64,000 nt of DNA. Source: Rosa chinensis (taxonomy: Eukaryota > Streptophyta > Magnoliopsida > Rosales > Rosaceae). A program made the translations under genes and the position numbers. Below are positions 23,880-34,237 of this stretch, one piece after another. The notes beneath the pieces were generated by a model, which was given only the letters and a program-made list of their open reading frames with translations, did not search any database and was not told the DNA's origin. Within the stretch, counting starts at the first letter, position 1; each line of letters begins with the position of its first letter. The stretch lies in contig NC_037092.1 in the NCBI RefSeq assembly GCF_002994745.2, positions 89,256,398 through 89,320,397 of the forward strand, in the 5' to 3' direction.

Positions 23880-24413
23880 GACCTGTAAACAGACTGGATT
23901 TTGATCCAGATCTGGTTCGGATCCGTAGTTATTGAACAAGTTTGGATTGAAAATTTGATTCGTTGATTCGTTAATGATCAGAGTCCGTTAATCCGTTTAT
24001 CTAACGGATGAAACACGGATTTAGGTTGATTCCATCCATTAATGATCCGGTCCGTTTTTATAATCAATTAATATTTTTTTGTATAAAAATAATATTTTTC
24101 TTAGCTTAATATATTGTTCTAAGGAGTATTTTGGTTATTTAATTCAACATTAGATGATACTCTTCATTTTGTCTCAATGTTTCATTGAAATTTATGGAGT
24201 ATCATGATAAAAAAAAATTAATATTTAAAGAATATTCATTATAGTAAATGGATCAGACTAGTGGATCGGATATCCGTTAATCCGCCGGATACAGATTTGA
24301 ATTAAGCTATTAACGGTCTGTCGGGTTATCGGATCGGATCGGGTTGAATTATGTTATTACTCAATGGATTCGGATTTAGGTCGATCCGCTCCAAATCCGG
24401 TCCATTTACAGGC
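23880..24413. mobile_element. hAT-like non-autonomous element with degenerate inverted ends
   Basis: The left end reads acctgtaaacagactggatt and the right end, reverse complemented, reads gcctgtaaatggaccggatt, an imperfect terminal inverted repeat. The interior is rich in ggatccg/cggatcc words, as in the element at 52650. The 18S fragment abuts the left end, so the left target duplication cannot be checked. The whole 23696-24413 block is absent from the homologous flank at 54935. Confidence 0.55.
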
Positions 24414-25165
24414 CTCTCCATCATTAATATAAAGATGCATTAAGATACCTAGATCATTTCTTTTTGCTATGCTGTTAATAATATAAACAATTTAGTGCGC
24501 TTATTCTTTGTTTTGCTTTAGTTACCTTTTTGACGCTTTTAGTTTTAACTAATAGTAATTGGTCGTCCATGTGTAACATTATATCAAACTCAACCGATTT
24601 TTCTTTAACAGTTAACACAGAAAGATGTTCATTCTACGCTCCTTTCATGCTTCATGCGCATCTAAGGTATTGCATTTTTTTTAGGGGGTGATGAAATTGT
24701 TTTTTTTTTTTTGCTTTTGCAAACTATATCCTCGTATCTTTACTTTTGTATGTGTTTTACAATGAACATGTGCATAACAAAAAGAAGGTGATGTGGTTTG
24801 CAAAAAATCGTGTGTCGATTTCACTCCTTTTTATTTTTTAAGATTATCAATATTTATAGATATCGGTTTATGATAGATTCTTAGACATAATAACAGACCG
24901 AAAACAAAAGAGAAAGCTTTAGGGTTAAGTGCTCAGTTCTTGCATGAGATTAATTAGTTTCCCAATTGCATCAGTTCAATGAGATCCCATATAAAAAGAA
25001 TAACCGTTAGAATCAGTTCAATGGGAGAGGTTGCATGTCTTCATAATTTTTTTTATTTGTAAAAAAGTAAAGAGTATTCAGTGCACGAACGTGCACTTGC
25101 ACCAACAGGAATGGATGATTGAATAATCACGAAAAATAAAAATGGGCCTACATTTTTTATAGAAA

Positions 25166-25331
25166 GGTTTGCTCACCTAAGGGACAGTTTTTAAGGGACT
25201 GTGAGGAACAAGTGAATCTGACGGCTAAAAATAAATCCAAAGTTTTAAATTATTATAATTTCTGCTTTTATATTTAATATATGTGGTTAAGATGCATTTG
25301 TCCCTTACAGTCCCTTAGGTGAGCAAATATG
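25166..25331. mobile_element. Small inverted-repeat element (Mutator-like MITE)
   Basis: The ends carry the inverted repeat TTTGCTCACCTAAGGGAC and the element is about 166 bp. It is flanked by TTTTTATAGAAA at 25154-25165 and 25332-25343. A long direct repeat of this size points to a Mutator-type 9-11 bp target duplication extended by chance. There is no coding. Confidence 0.75.
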
Positions 25332-25986
25332 TTTTTATAGAAAATAAAAAAAAAATAGCCAAAAAATTTACAAAAACAAAATTGAAAAGAAAAATAAATA
25401 CAAAGCTAAAATTGGATTCGAACCTAGGCTAGGGGTAACGTAAAAGAAAGGAATGCAACTTGCCAACTAAACCAATCTTATTGTTTAGTAAAAGACTTAC
25501 ATTTTATTTACTTAATAATTTTTTTACCAAAAAAAAAAATGGAGCAAGAAGAAGAAGGTCGATCGTCAACGGCTCGGAATTTGAATTCAGTGGAAACTAA
25601 TCAGTTAAAAGAACAATCAAATTAGAGTGGGTTGCAGAAGAAGAATCGAATAAGTTGGAAGATCAGGTCGATGGAGCCGGAGGAATGGTCAGAGTGGGTA
25701 ACGGTCGTCCGGGGGGGGGGGGGGGGGGGGGAATGGATATGTAGTTCATTAATTAGATCAAGGGCAAAATTGTTATTTTATCTTTAAATTGATTAGTGGG
25801 AATAAAAATCTGTTATTGGGGGTAAGTGGGTGATGTTTGGCCATTTTGTGCTTTGGGTCAAGGCCCCAATGTATGTATGTATATATATATATATACACAT
25901 ACATACATGTACACAAAACTGTACGTGAGCAACTAATCTAAATCTACCGCTAGGACAAAATTCTAGTGCACTCAGCAAATCATCCA
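25332..25986. other. Upstream region of the RLP gene
   Basis: AT-rich with a 21-G run at 25711-25731 and a tatgtatgtatatatatata tract at 25870-25893 that includes TATA-box-like sequence about 100 bases before the start codon. No gene is seen. Confidence 0.5.
25711..25731. repeat. Poly-G tract (21 G)
   Basis: Uninterrupted run of G about 250 bases upstream of the receptor-like protein start. Its length may be an assembly artefact. Confidence 0.9.
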
Positions 25987-28233
25987 ATGGCTCAATGCTT
26001 AAGCTTCCTTCTCATTCTAATCTTCTTCTCTACACATATTCATGCATGCAGCCAAACAGAACGCACTTCTCTCTTGGCCTTCGCCCTCACTCTCTCTTCT
26101 CCTTCCTTCAATTGGACTTCTAGTAATTGTTGTCATTGGGAAGGCATCACTTGCAACCAAGATGATTTGGTCACCCATTTGAGCTTACCTTCCAAAGGCC
26201 TCAGACGCAATGGAGCTATCTCTCCCTTGTCATCTCTGAAAAATCTCACCCATCTCACTTACCTCAATCTTTCTCGCAATTCACTTTACAGTTCATCAGG
26301 TCAAACCAGATTGTTCTTGTCATTTAATCATCTTGAGATTCTTGATTTGAGCTATAACCTTCTATCTGGAGAACTACCAATTTCTCCACTATCCGGGAGT
26401 ATCCGAATGCTGGATTTGTCCAGCAATTCTTTTAATGGTGACATTCCATCTTCATTCTTCCAACAAGCTTGGAATTTGACTAGTTTCAATGTCAGCAATA
26501 ATTCCTTTACAGGGTTCTTACCAACTTCCATTTGTTTCACTTCTTCTCCATTGATCAGAGTGTTGGATTTTTCTTTCAATAAATTCAACGGCAGTATATC
26601 TCCCGGAATAGGGGAGTGTTCCAAGCTCAAGGTGTTTCGTGCTGGGAAGAATAACCTCTCGGGAATACTTCCAGAAGATATGTATAGTGTTACTACTCTT
26701 GAACAAATTTCATTACCTCTCAATTCACTTTATGGAGTCCTTGGTGATGGCATTCTCAACCTCACAAACCTCGCAATCCTGGACCTCCATTTCAATCAAT
26801 TCAGCGGCATGCTCCCTCTCCATTTTGGGAAGCTCTCCAAGTTGAAACTGTTGCTCCTTCATTTCAACAATCTAAAAGGTCCTCTGCCCCCAGCTTTGAT
26901 GAATTGCACAAGCCTTATAGAAGTAAATTTAGCAGCCAATCACTTCGAAGGGGATTTGTCCATGTATAATTTCTCCAAACTGAGCAGGCTTCGTAAACTG
27001 GACCTGTTGAAGAATCAGTTCACAGGTACCTTCCCCACAAGCCTATACTCATGCGAGTCCCTCAAAGCAATTCGACTCAGTGCAAATGATATTGAGGGAG
27101 AAATACAACCTGAAATTCTATCATTGAAATCCTTGGCCTATCTCTCGCTTTCTTTTAATAGATTGACCAATATCACACGGGCAATCAAGATACTCATGCA
27201 TTGCGAAAGTCTCATGTTCCTATCCTTAGCAGCTAGTTTTGAAGAGGAGGAAGTTCCAGCTGATCTTGGCATGATGGCTGATTTTGATGGATTCCAAAAT
27301 CTTCGAGTTTTGGATTTGAGTGACAACGAGGTCACCGGTCAAATACCTATATGGTTATCTAAACTCAAGAAGCTAGAGGTCTTGAATCTGAATTCAAATA
27401 AATTCACAGGGCCAATTCCAAGTCAGCTTGGGACTCTTCCTAGGCTCTTTCACGTAGACTTGGGATTCAATAACCTCATTTCTGGTGAATTTCCAAAGGA
27501 ACTTTGCAGCCTGCCAATGTTGGTATCTCAAAACAACCTGTCCACTAATAGTGATCTTGAATTGCCTATCTACTTAACAGTTGATGGCAAGAGAGCTCAA
27601 CAATACAATTCTTTGTTGTACTTTCCAGGGGCAATTATCCTACAGAGCAATAGCATAACTGGAAATATACCGATTGAGATTGGCCAATTGCAATTTCTCC
27701 GTGTGTTGTCCCTTAAAAAAAATTTCTTTACCGGCAAGATTCCAAACCAAATATCCAACCTCAAACAGTTGGCAACGTTAGATCTCTCCGTAAATCATTT
27801 CTCTGGAAATATACCAGCATCATTAACAAGCCTTAATTTCTTGGCAGTATTTAATATCTCATACAATAATCTGGAAGGCCAGATACCAACAGGCACTCAG
27901 TTCCAAGGCTTTAGTGCATCAGCCTTTGAGGGGAATCCCAACCTTTGTGGTCCTCCACTTCCAAATGAGTGCCAACCACTTCCAAATGATGGCATTGATG
28001 GAGATGATAACAACAATAGTAGAAATGTCAACAGTGAGCATCAAGTTCCATGGATTTTAGTTTCTGCTGTGCCTGGGTTTGTTGTAGGATTTTGGGCAGT
28101 ATGTGGTTCTTTGATATTTATCAAGACGTGGAGATATGCTTATTTCCAATTCCTCGATAATACATACGATAGCCTCTATGTGATGATCGTTGTGGGGATC
28201 AAAAAGATGAAGAGAAGGGTTAATGGAAGCTAG
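25987..28233 (+). CDS. Leucine-rich-repeat receptor-like protein, PSY1R/RLP2-like ectodomain, intact
   Basis: A single exon of 748 codons. The ATG at 25987 is chosen because the open frame upstream has only GTG and because it gives a clean signal peptide (about 1-20, LSFLLILIFFSTHIHA). Next come an N-terminal LRR cap (NCCHWEGITC, 47-56), about 20 LRRs of the plant xxLxLxxNxxxGxIP type, an island with LPIYLTVDG and LYFPGAIILQSNSITG, and a closing cap with EGNPNLCGPPLPNEC (about 647-661). After an acidic Asp/Asn stretch there is one membrane span (VPGFVVGFWAVCGSLIF, about 690-713) and a short tail of about 35 residues with no kinase. The ectodomain resembles tyrosine-sulfated-peptide receptors and Arabidopsis RLP2/RLP3. 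Such proteins sit in the plasma membrane and signal in immunity or development through partner kinases. The ligand is unknown. Confidence 0.88.
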   Translation: MAQCLSFLLILIFFSTHIHACSQTERTSLLAFALTLSSPSFNWTSSNCCHWEGITCNQDDLVTHLSLPSKGLRRNGAISPLSSLKNLTHLTYLNLSRNSLYSSSGQTRLFLSFNHLEILDLSYNLLSGELPISPLSGSIRMLDLSSNSFNGDIPSSFFQQAWNLTSFNVSNNSFTGFLPTSICFTSSPLIRVLDFSFNKFNGSISPGIGECSKLKVFRAGKNNLSGILPEDMYSVTTLEQISLPLNSLYGVLGDGILNLTNLAILDLHFNQFSGMLPLHFGKLSKLKLLLLHFNNLKGPLPPALMNCTSLIEVNLAANHFEGDLSMYNFSKLSRLRKLDLLKNQFTGTFPTSLYSCESLKAIRLSANDIEGEIQPEILSLKSLAYLSLSFNRLTNITRAIKILMHCESLMFLSLAASFEEEEVPADLGMMADFDGFQNLRVLDLSDNEVTGQIPIWLSKLKKLEVLNLNSNKFTGPIPSQLGTLPRLFHVDLGFNNLISGEFPKELCSLPMLVSQNNLSTNSDLELPIYLTVDGKRAQQYNSLLYFPGAIILQSNSITGNIPIEIGQLQFLRVLSLKKNFFTGKIPNQISNLKQLATLDLSVNHFSGNIPASLTSLNFLAVFNISYNNLEGQIPTGTQFQGFSASAFEGNPNLCGPPLPNECQPLPNDGIDGDDNNNSRNVNSEHQVPWILVSAVPGFVVGFWAVCGSLIFIKTWRYAYFQFLDNTYDSLYVMIVVGIKKMKRRVNGS

Positions 28234-28485
28234 ACTGAAAGTTCTTTTGCAGTATATGTATCATTTCCAGTTGTTCTATATCCACATTTTGTATTTGTAT
28301 ATTGTGTTTTTGTTTGCTGCAGGTAATATAAATAATTAAATATGTAATATAAGGTTGGCAAAGTTGTTAGACTCAAAATTCTTCTGCAGTCTTCGTCTAC
28401 GTACAAGACAAGATTAAGTCCTGAATTCATATATGATAATACTGTCGATACAAACTACACAGTTGCAACCAGTAACACTGGTAAT
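28234..28485. other. 3' flank of the RLP gene
   Basis: Probable 3' UTR; no other feature seen. Confidence 0.4.
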
Positions 28486-29000
28486 CACTACTATCAAAAT
28501 AACAACACACACGGATTTACTGTAGTTAAAAGCCACTTAAATCCGTGTGAAATAGAAATACTAACAGAAATCCGTGTGAAATGAGTATAATTGGGCCCAC
28601 AATAATTTATACAATAACAATATCAACAGAAATTCGTGTGCATAAACAATAGTAACATATATCGGTGTAAAAATAAAACATTTTCACATGGATATCTGTG
28701 TGAAAATCAATTCACACTAATTTCTGTACGTATTATAAATTAGTTTATTTCGAAATCGTTAATTTTTTATGTTATGTGATTTATGGAGGGACGGATTTCC
28801 GTTACAACAAGTTTTTTGGTACAGATTTCTGTGTGAAATGAATATCACACGAATATCTGTGTGACATGTTAACACAGAAATCCATGTGAATAAATAACAG
28901 TAACAGATGTCTGTGTAAAAACTAAAACCTTTTCACACGGATATCCGTGTGAAAAGAACAATTAGCTACAAAATTTCGTGTGAAGAAGTATAAGTGTATA
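28486..29000. mobile_element. CACTA-like non-autonomous element with repeated ATCCGTGTGA words
   Basis: It starts CACTACTATCAAAATAAC. The word atccgtgtgaaa and close variants, in both orientations, recur more than ten times across about 500 bases. Subterminal repetition of a short motif behind a CACTA terminus is the hallmark of this superfamily. The right terminus is uncertain. Confidence 0.55.
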
Positions 29001-29516
29001 TAAGGTTGACCACTTATTTGATATCGAAATAACGGCGGATTGAGTTAATTTTTTTACACAATACCTACTAATACACTATAAATAGATGGGTAATGTCAAA
29101 TTTATTAATTTTCAATTTTGATTTTTTGGTTCGCACAAAATTCTTATATGTCTACTAATGTGGTATAACTAGTTTATTAGTTGTAAAGAAAAGTATACCT
29201 TCCATGAGCAACAATGTGGAAGAAATAGACTTTATCAAATTTGACCGTTGGATGTTGTCATGATTAGAATAAATAGTTATGGTCAAAATTTCAGCTATTT
29301 TTGTTATCATTTAGGTCTCGATCTACTAGATCAACCCTGAATCCTAAATACCATATAAAACTAATATGCTCATAACAGCTCATTCGCAACTTATTTTTTC
29401 GATCTGTCAACTCTCATACTCTCATGAATATGAGGTATACCAAATAATGTAAAATTTTTGAAAAGTTTATCTCCTCGTGGTTTTACTCCCCTTAGGGAAG
29501 TATAGGTGTATATAAG
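29001..29516. other. AT-rich intergenic sequence
   Basis: No gene or clear repeat border seen. Confidence 0.4.
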
Positions 29517-30676
29517 TGTGATGACCTGGATTTCTGTTATGTAATTTTGGTAATTAATAATGGACCAGTTGTATGAATAATTTTTATTATGCTTTATTCG
29601 TAGGTTGTTTGTGAAGTGGAATGGTTTTCGTACGTATAATTATTTGAATTTCACAGTTTAGGGGGTTGTGTGAAGTTTGACTTTTTATACGTTGGGATTC
29701 TCGGAAAACTTCCTTCACGAAAGTTGTAGAGCGCGTCGATACGAGTTCGTGGACATGTGGAACGCGTCAATCAGAGTTCGTATGTGAAAGTTATGAGCAT
29801 TTGAAGTTTTGGGAAAGTTCTATAAATAGGAGTTTCCATTTTCGGAAACTTACTATTTACATTTCACATTTATCATTTCCGGAAAAATCAGAAGCTCTCC
29901 GTTCTCTCTCCTCGCCCGCTACTGACCCGACCCGAACCCGGCAGCCCTGACCAGGCTTTTCCGGCGAACTGCGGCGGTCTCCGGCAATGAAACTTTCCAG
30001 ATAGGATCGTCTCCTCCGTCTGGTCGTCCCTCTGGTGTCCTCTAGCGCCGATTCTCCTCCACGGCGGCGCTGCAAGGTGGCGCAGTTGAGTGTTTTCGGA
30101 CCCGATCGGTTCTCCGATCTCCGACGCCGGCGGGGCTTCAAGTTGAGCTTGGGGAGCTCAGAGCAGCCTCCTTGATCGATCCTTGGTGGTTGTTTGGATT
30201 GATTCACGTAAAACTTGGTTCAACTCAGTTTGGATTACTGTCCACGGCTTGTGAGGTAGTTTTCGACCCTTTATGCTTGTTTTCTGACTTCTAGCTAGTT
30301 ATGAGAATTCACAAGCATGCTTAGATGAAGCTTTTTTATGTTGGGAGTTTTGTGAAATATTGAGTTTTGGCCGGCGGCGGTGCACCACCGTCTGTGGCTG
30401 CTTTCTGGTGGCTTTCTGGCCATGTAGAGAATTATTTTTGGTATTAGATATGTTCTAGTCGTTGATACGAGTGTTTCGCTATATAATATGCAAATTTTGG
30501 AGTTTGTATGAAATTGTTATGATTTTTACAGTTTCATACAGATCGATTTATTCGATCCGTGAGGATTCGAGCGTCCGATCGACTTGTGGTTTGGTCACAT
30601 CGATCGTGGACGTATTCCAGAGAGTTTGAGAGGTCTCGGATGTGGTTTTGCCTCGATTGGCGTCACTTTGGGGATT
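29517..30676 (+). mobile_element. Possible long LTR with TATA box and GC-rich transcribed part
   Basis: The stretch begins near tgatgacctggatttctg, has ttctataaatagg at 29819, and then a GC-rich part with ccggcg words (29880-30180). This layout (TG start, TATA box, transcript-like GC-rich region) resembles a Ty3/gypsy chromovirus LTR. The minus-strand 116-codon frame at 29857-30207 is only open by composition. No second LTR or target duplication was found. Confidence 0.3.
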
Positions 30677-31344
30677 CACTATACCACAAAGTTAATCAGA
30701 CAACTGTCGAACGACTGTTGTCTGAATGAAAAACCTGCTGTTGTCTAGTAGCCTGATGTCTGATTGACCTCGTTCAGACAACTGTCGATAACAGTTGTCT
30801 GTTGCTCAGTCACACAACACATATAAGCCTAAATTTGTTGTCTGAATTTACCCAAAATCTAATGCGTGTTAACTTAGACAACTGCTTGTTATTTTGGTGT
30901 TGAGTGAAATGAACCTCAGACTACAGATACTTTTTTCCCTGTTGTCTGAAATTTATTTAAGATAACAGTTTTCGAGATGCATGTGTTGTCTGAATGCGTA
31001 TGAGATAACCATGTGCCGGAAGAATCTGTTGTCTGAAATGAACCTCAGACTACATATACTTTTTTCTCCTGTTGTCTGAAATTTATTTAAGATAACAGTT
31101 TTCGAGATGCATGTGTTGTCTGAATGCGTATGAGATAACAATGTGCCGGAAGAATCTGTTGTCTGAAATGAACCTCAGACTACAGATACTTTTTTCCCCT
31201 GTTGTCTGAAATTTATTTAAGATAACAGTTTGCGAGATGTAAGTGTTGTCTGAATGCGTATGAGATAACAATGTGCCGGAAGAATCTGTTGTCTGAAATG
31301 AACCTCAGACTACAGATACTTTTTTCCCCTGTGTTGTCTGATGA
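30677..31344. mobile_element. CACTA-like element end with a 130-bp tandem repeat
   Basis: The left end reads cactataccacaaagtt, followed by many gttgtctga / tcagacaac words in both orientations, as in subterminal regions of CACTA-like elements. From 30905 the interior becomes an exact-period tandem array. The right end is missing: the sequence passes directly into the copia fragment E2. Confidence 0.55.
30905..31344. repeat. 130-bp tandem repeat, about 3.4 units
   Basis: Units start at 30905, 31035, 31165 and 31295 (gaaatgaacctcagactaca), exactly 130 bases apart, with only a few differences between units. The overlapping minus-strand open frames of about 60 codons spaced by 130 are produced by the repeat and are not genes. 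Confidence 0.95.
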
Positions 31345-31747
31345 TACTGTACTACCATAATTAATACGATGATATCGAACCACGCTCTGTTGCAAAATGT
31401 CAACAAAGAGCAGATTGGCCTAAATGGAATGAAACAATCCAGGCAGAATTAGATTCTCTGACAAAGAGACATGTATTTGGTCTGGTAGTGCTAACCCCAC
31501 CAAGTGTAAAGCCTGTAGGACATAAATGGGTCTTTGTCAGAAAGCGTAATGAGAAGAATGAAGTCCTGAGGTACAAGGCTCGCCTTGTGGCGCAAGGTTT
31601 CTCACAACGCCCTGGAATTGACTACGAGGAGACATACTCTCCCATAATGGACGTTATAACGTTCCGCTACTTAGTTAGCTTAGTAGTTTCCAAAGGACTG
31701 GAAATGCAGCTCATAGATGTGGTTACTACAAATCTCTATGGGGATCT

Positions 31748-31751
<4 letters not shown>

Positions 31752-31793
<42 letters not shown>
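31752..31793. repeat. (TA)n microsatellite inside E2 reverse transcriptase
   Basis: About 42 bases of TA repeats replace the short GATATATACATG stretch found at the same codons in E3 (45430-45445). Confidence 0.9.
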
Positions 31794-31797
<4 letters not shown>

Positions 31798-33306
31798 GTG
31801 CCTGATGGCCTTACATTACCCAAGTCAAGTGACTCTAAACCACGGAGTGGGTTTGCAATTAGGTTAAAACGCTCACTTTACGGATTGAAACAATCCGAGC
31901 GGATGTGGTATATCCGTCTAAGTGATTACTTGATTGGGAAGGGATATAAGAACGATGAAGTATACCCCTGCGTATTCATAAAGAAAACAAGTTCCGGATT
32001 TGCAATTGTAGCTGTATATGTCGATGATATGAACATATAATAGGTACTCTTGATGAAATAATAGAAACCGCGAGCTACTTGAAATCCGAATTTGAGATGA
32101 AGGATCTTGGGAAAACTCAATTCTATCTAGGCCTTGAACTAGAACACCGAGTTTGTGGAATACTAATCCACCAGTCTGCGTATGTCCAAAAGTCAGGCAA
32201 TTTAACATGGACAAAGCGCATCCTGCTAGCACTCCCATGATCGGTCGAATATTGGATGCAAAGAAAGATCCATTTCGTCCAAAGGAAGATGACGAAGAGG
32301 TGTTGGGAGCTGAAATTCCCTATCTAAGTGCAATAGGCGCATTATTGTACTTAGCCTAATGTACTCGACCAGACATTGCATTCTCAGTGAACTTGTTAGC
32401 TAGATTTAGCTCAGCGCCAACGCAGCGTCACTGGAATGGTATCAAGAATATTTTCGATACCTAAAAGGAACCATTGACTTGGGACTGTTCTTTCCCTACA
32501 GAGAGACAAGAGGGACCGCAGATGGAACTGCAATCCCTAAAGGAAATGTTGATGGCGAAAGCACCACTCCTTACACCGAAACGTCAAATGACGTTTTGGT
32601 TGGTTTTGCTGATACTGGGTACCTCTCTGACCCACATAAAGATCGTTCCCAAACTGGTTATGTATCTACCATTAGGAACACGGCGATATTTTGGAGATCA
32701 ACCAAGCAAACCCTTGTGGCTACCTCCTCGAACCACTCAGAGATCATTGCCCTACATGAGGAGGTTCGTGAGTGTATATGGTTAAGAGCTATCATTACAC
32801 ATATTCGAGGGACTAGTGGTTTGAGTTCTACCACTAAAGAGTCTACTTGCATTTATGAAGATAATGCAGCTTGCATCGAACAAATGAAGCTAGGATATAT
32901 CAAGGGTGATAATACAAAACACACATCGCCAAAGTTTTCCTACAATCAGCAACAACAGGCTCCCCTCAAGATTCAAGTGAATCAAGTAAGGTCTGAGGAG
33001 AATATAGCAGATTTGTTCACCAAATTATTGCCTAATTAAGGCCATAATTGAGAAACATGTGAAAAGCATAGGAATGCGAAAACTTTCTAAGCTCCCCTGA
33101 TTAATGTAAGTATCAGGGGGAGGTGTAGACGTCAGGGGGAGTCTAACACACACATGTCATAATCAAATGTAGAAGGTGCGTTGTGCTCTTTTCCTTCGAC
33201 CAAGGTTTATTTTTTGTTCCACAGGGTTTTTATTGTAACTTGGCAAGGTTTTTAGTGAGGCAACAACTCATGCACCATTTAGTCTTTGACTCGGCACAAG
33301 GGGGAG

Positions 33307-33520
33307 TGTTAAAGGAAAAGCACATTATGTGCCTTCGTCAAAGCGACTGACGGAGAGGGTATCAAGGAATCAGTGATTACCATCAATAAGCCCAATTACG
33401 GATCAATTAGTGTTTAATGTCATCATTGTAATTGTTCTTTCCATTGTAATTCTCTCCCTATATAAAGGGGCTATGAAATGAAATGAGGAGACCAATTCCA
33501 ATTGTCATTTTACTTCAACA
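33307..33520 (+). repeat. 3' LTR of E2
   Basis: 214 bp, TGTTAAAGG...CTTCAACA, starting right after the purine tract AAGGGGGAG, with a CTATATAAAGG TATA box near 33460. Confidence 0.85.
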
Positions 33521-34237
33521 AATGAGAGATTTTCATTAAAAAAATATTCTTTAATTGGATGTGTCATATAAGGATATTTCTAGAAAGAGAAGTGGGTTAT
33601 ATGAGTAAATATAATAATTGAAATTACAAATGTAGGGTGTAATGAGCAAGTAGGGTGAATAAAGAATATGGGAGGGTGGCAATAGCCGCATCTCTATATT
33701 ATTAAAAAAAAAGGGCTTCTTGTTTGTTTTGTTGGAGAAAGGCTTGTTGTTTGTTAATGTGTAATAGATTTATACATGAGGTTTTGTAGAATTACAGTAT
33801 GAATATCTTTGGAATTTTTCTTGGAGGGTTCCGCAATTTCCTGTTTATAACTTTACGTTCGATACTAATCTTGAGATCAAAAAGAGGCATATGCACATTT
33901 TAGATATAGGCAATTCCATGCATCAAATGCTATCAACTTTCCCAAATGTTCAAATAGTAAGCTGACAAGAGATGTATTACACCACTGATTTGCAATATCA
34001 CCAGCTCGCCTGAGTTGAGCGAGGCAATGTATCACTCATCAAAGTAACTTAGGACTCTTTATGTATTTTTATTAGGTAAACTCCTTCTACGGTATCTGAA
34101 GTATGACCAGTTAGACACTTTGGTACCTGATGTATTAAAGATGACGGCTTGATACCTGGAGTTAGACTCCATTTGACACTTTGGTTTTCTGTTAATTTTT
34201 CTGTTAAATATAAGGATAAAATTAACATTTATAATAT

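Larger units (their letters stand above)
22930..25060. repeat. RLP 5'-flank duplicon, copy 1
   Basis: This is homologous to 54110-55660. Shared landmarks are ggttgcaatttggctgcatg, the ccaaccactgacgttgct block, gcatggctgaa, and ctttacttttgtat with ttgcaaaaaatcgtg. The 18S fragment and the element at 23880-24413 are extra in this copy, and a MITE is extra in the other. Homology ends near 25060, before the gene itself. Confidence 0.8.
31345..33520 (+). mobile_element. Ty1-copia fragment E2 (RT, RNase H, 3' UTR, 3' LTR)
   Basis: Homology to E1 and E3 pol begins at about 31347, just upstream of RT; gag, protease, integrase and the 5' LTR are missing. RT (31488-32040, YVDDMNI) and RNase H (32479-33039, ending ADLFTKLLPN) are in several frames with stops and indels, and a TA microsatellite interrupts RT. 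Downstream are three AGGGGGAG purine tracts (about 33108, 33125 and 33299), the last directly before the LTR. It is a dead 5'-truncated copy. Confidence 0.88.

Noticed and set aside
25966..25986. Seven-codon extension of the intact RLP
   Set aside because: The upstream codon is GTG; the ATG at 25987 gives a normal signal peptide.
29857..30207. Minus-strand 116-codon Arg-rich frame
   Set aside because: GC-rich composition on the antisense side of an LTR-like transcript region; no recognisable domain.
30905..31344. Possible CRISPR-like array
   Set aside because: Units are contiguous with no unique spacers, in a plant nuclear context; it is an ordinary tandem repeat.
30953..31395. Three similar minus-strand frames of about 60 codons
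   Set aside because: They are generated by the 130-bp tandem repeat and have no coding character.
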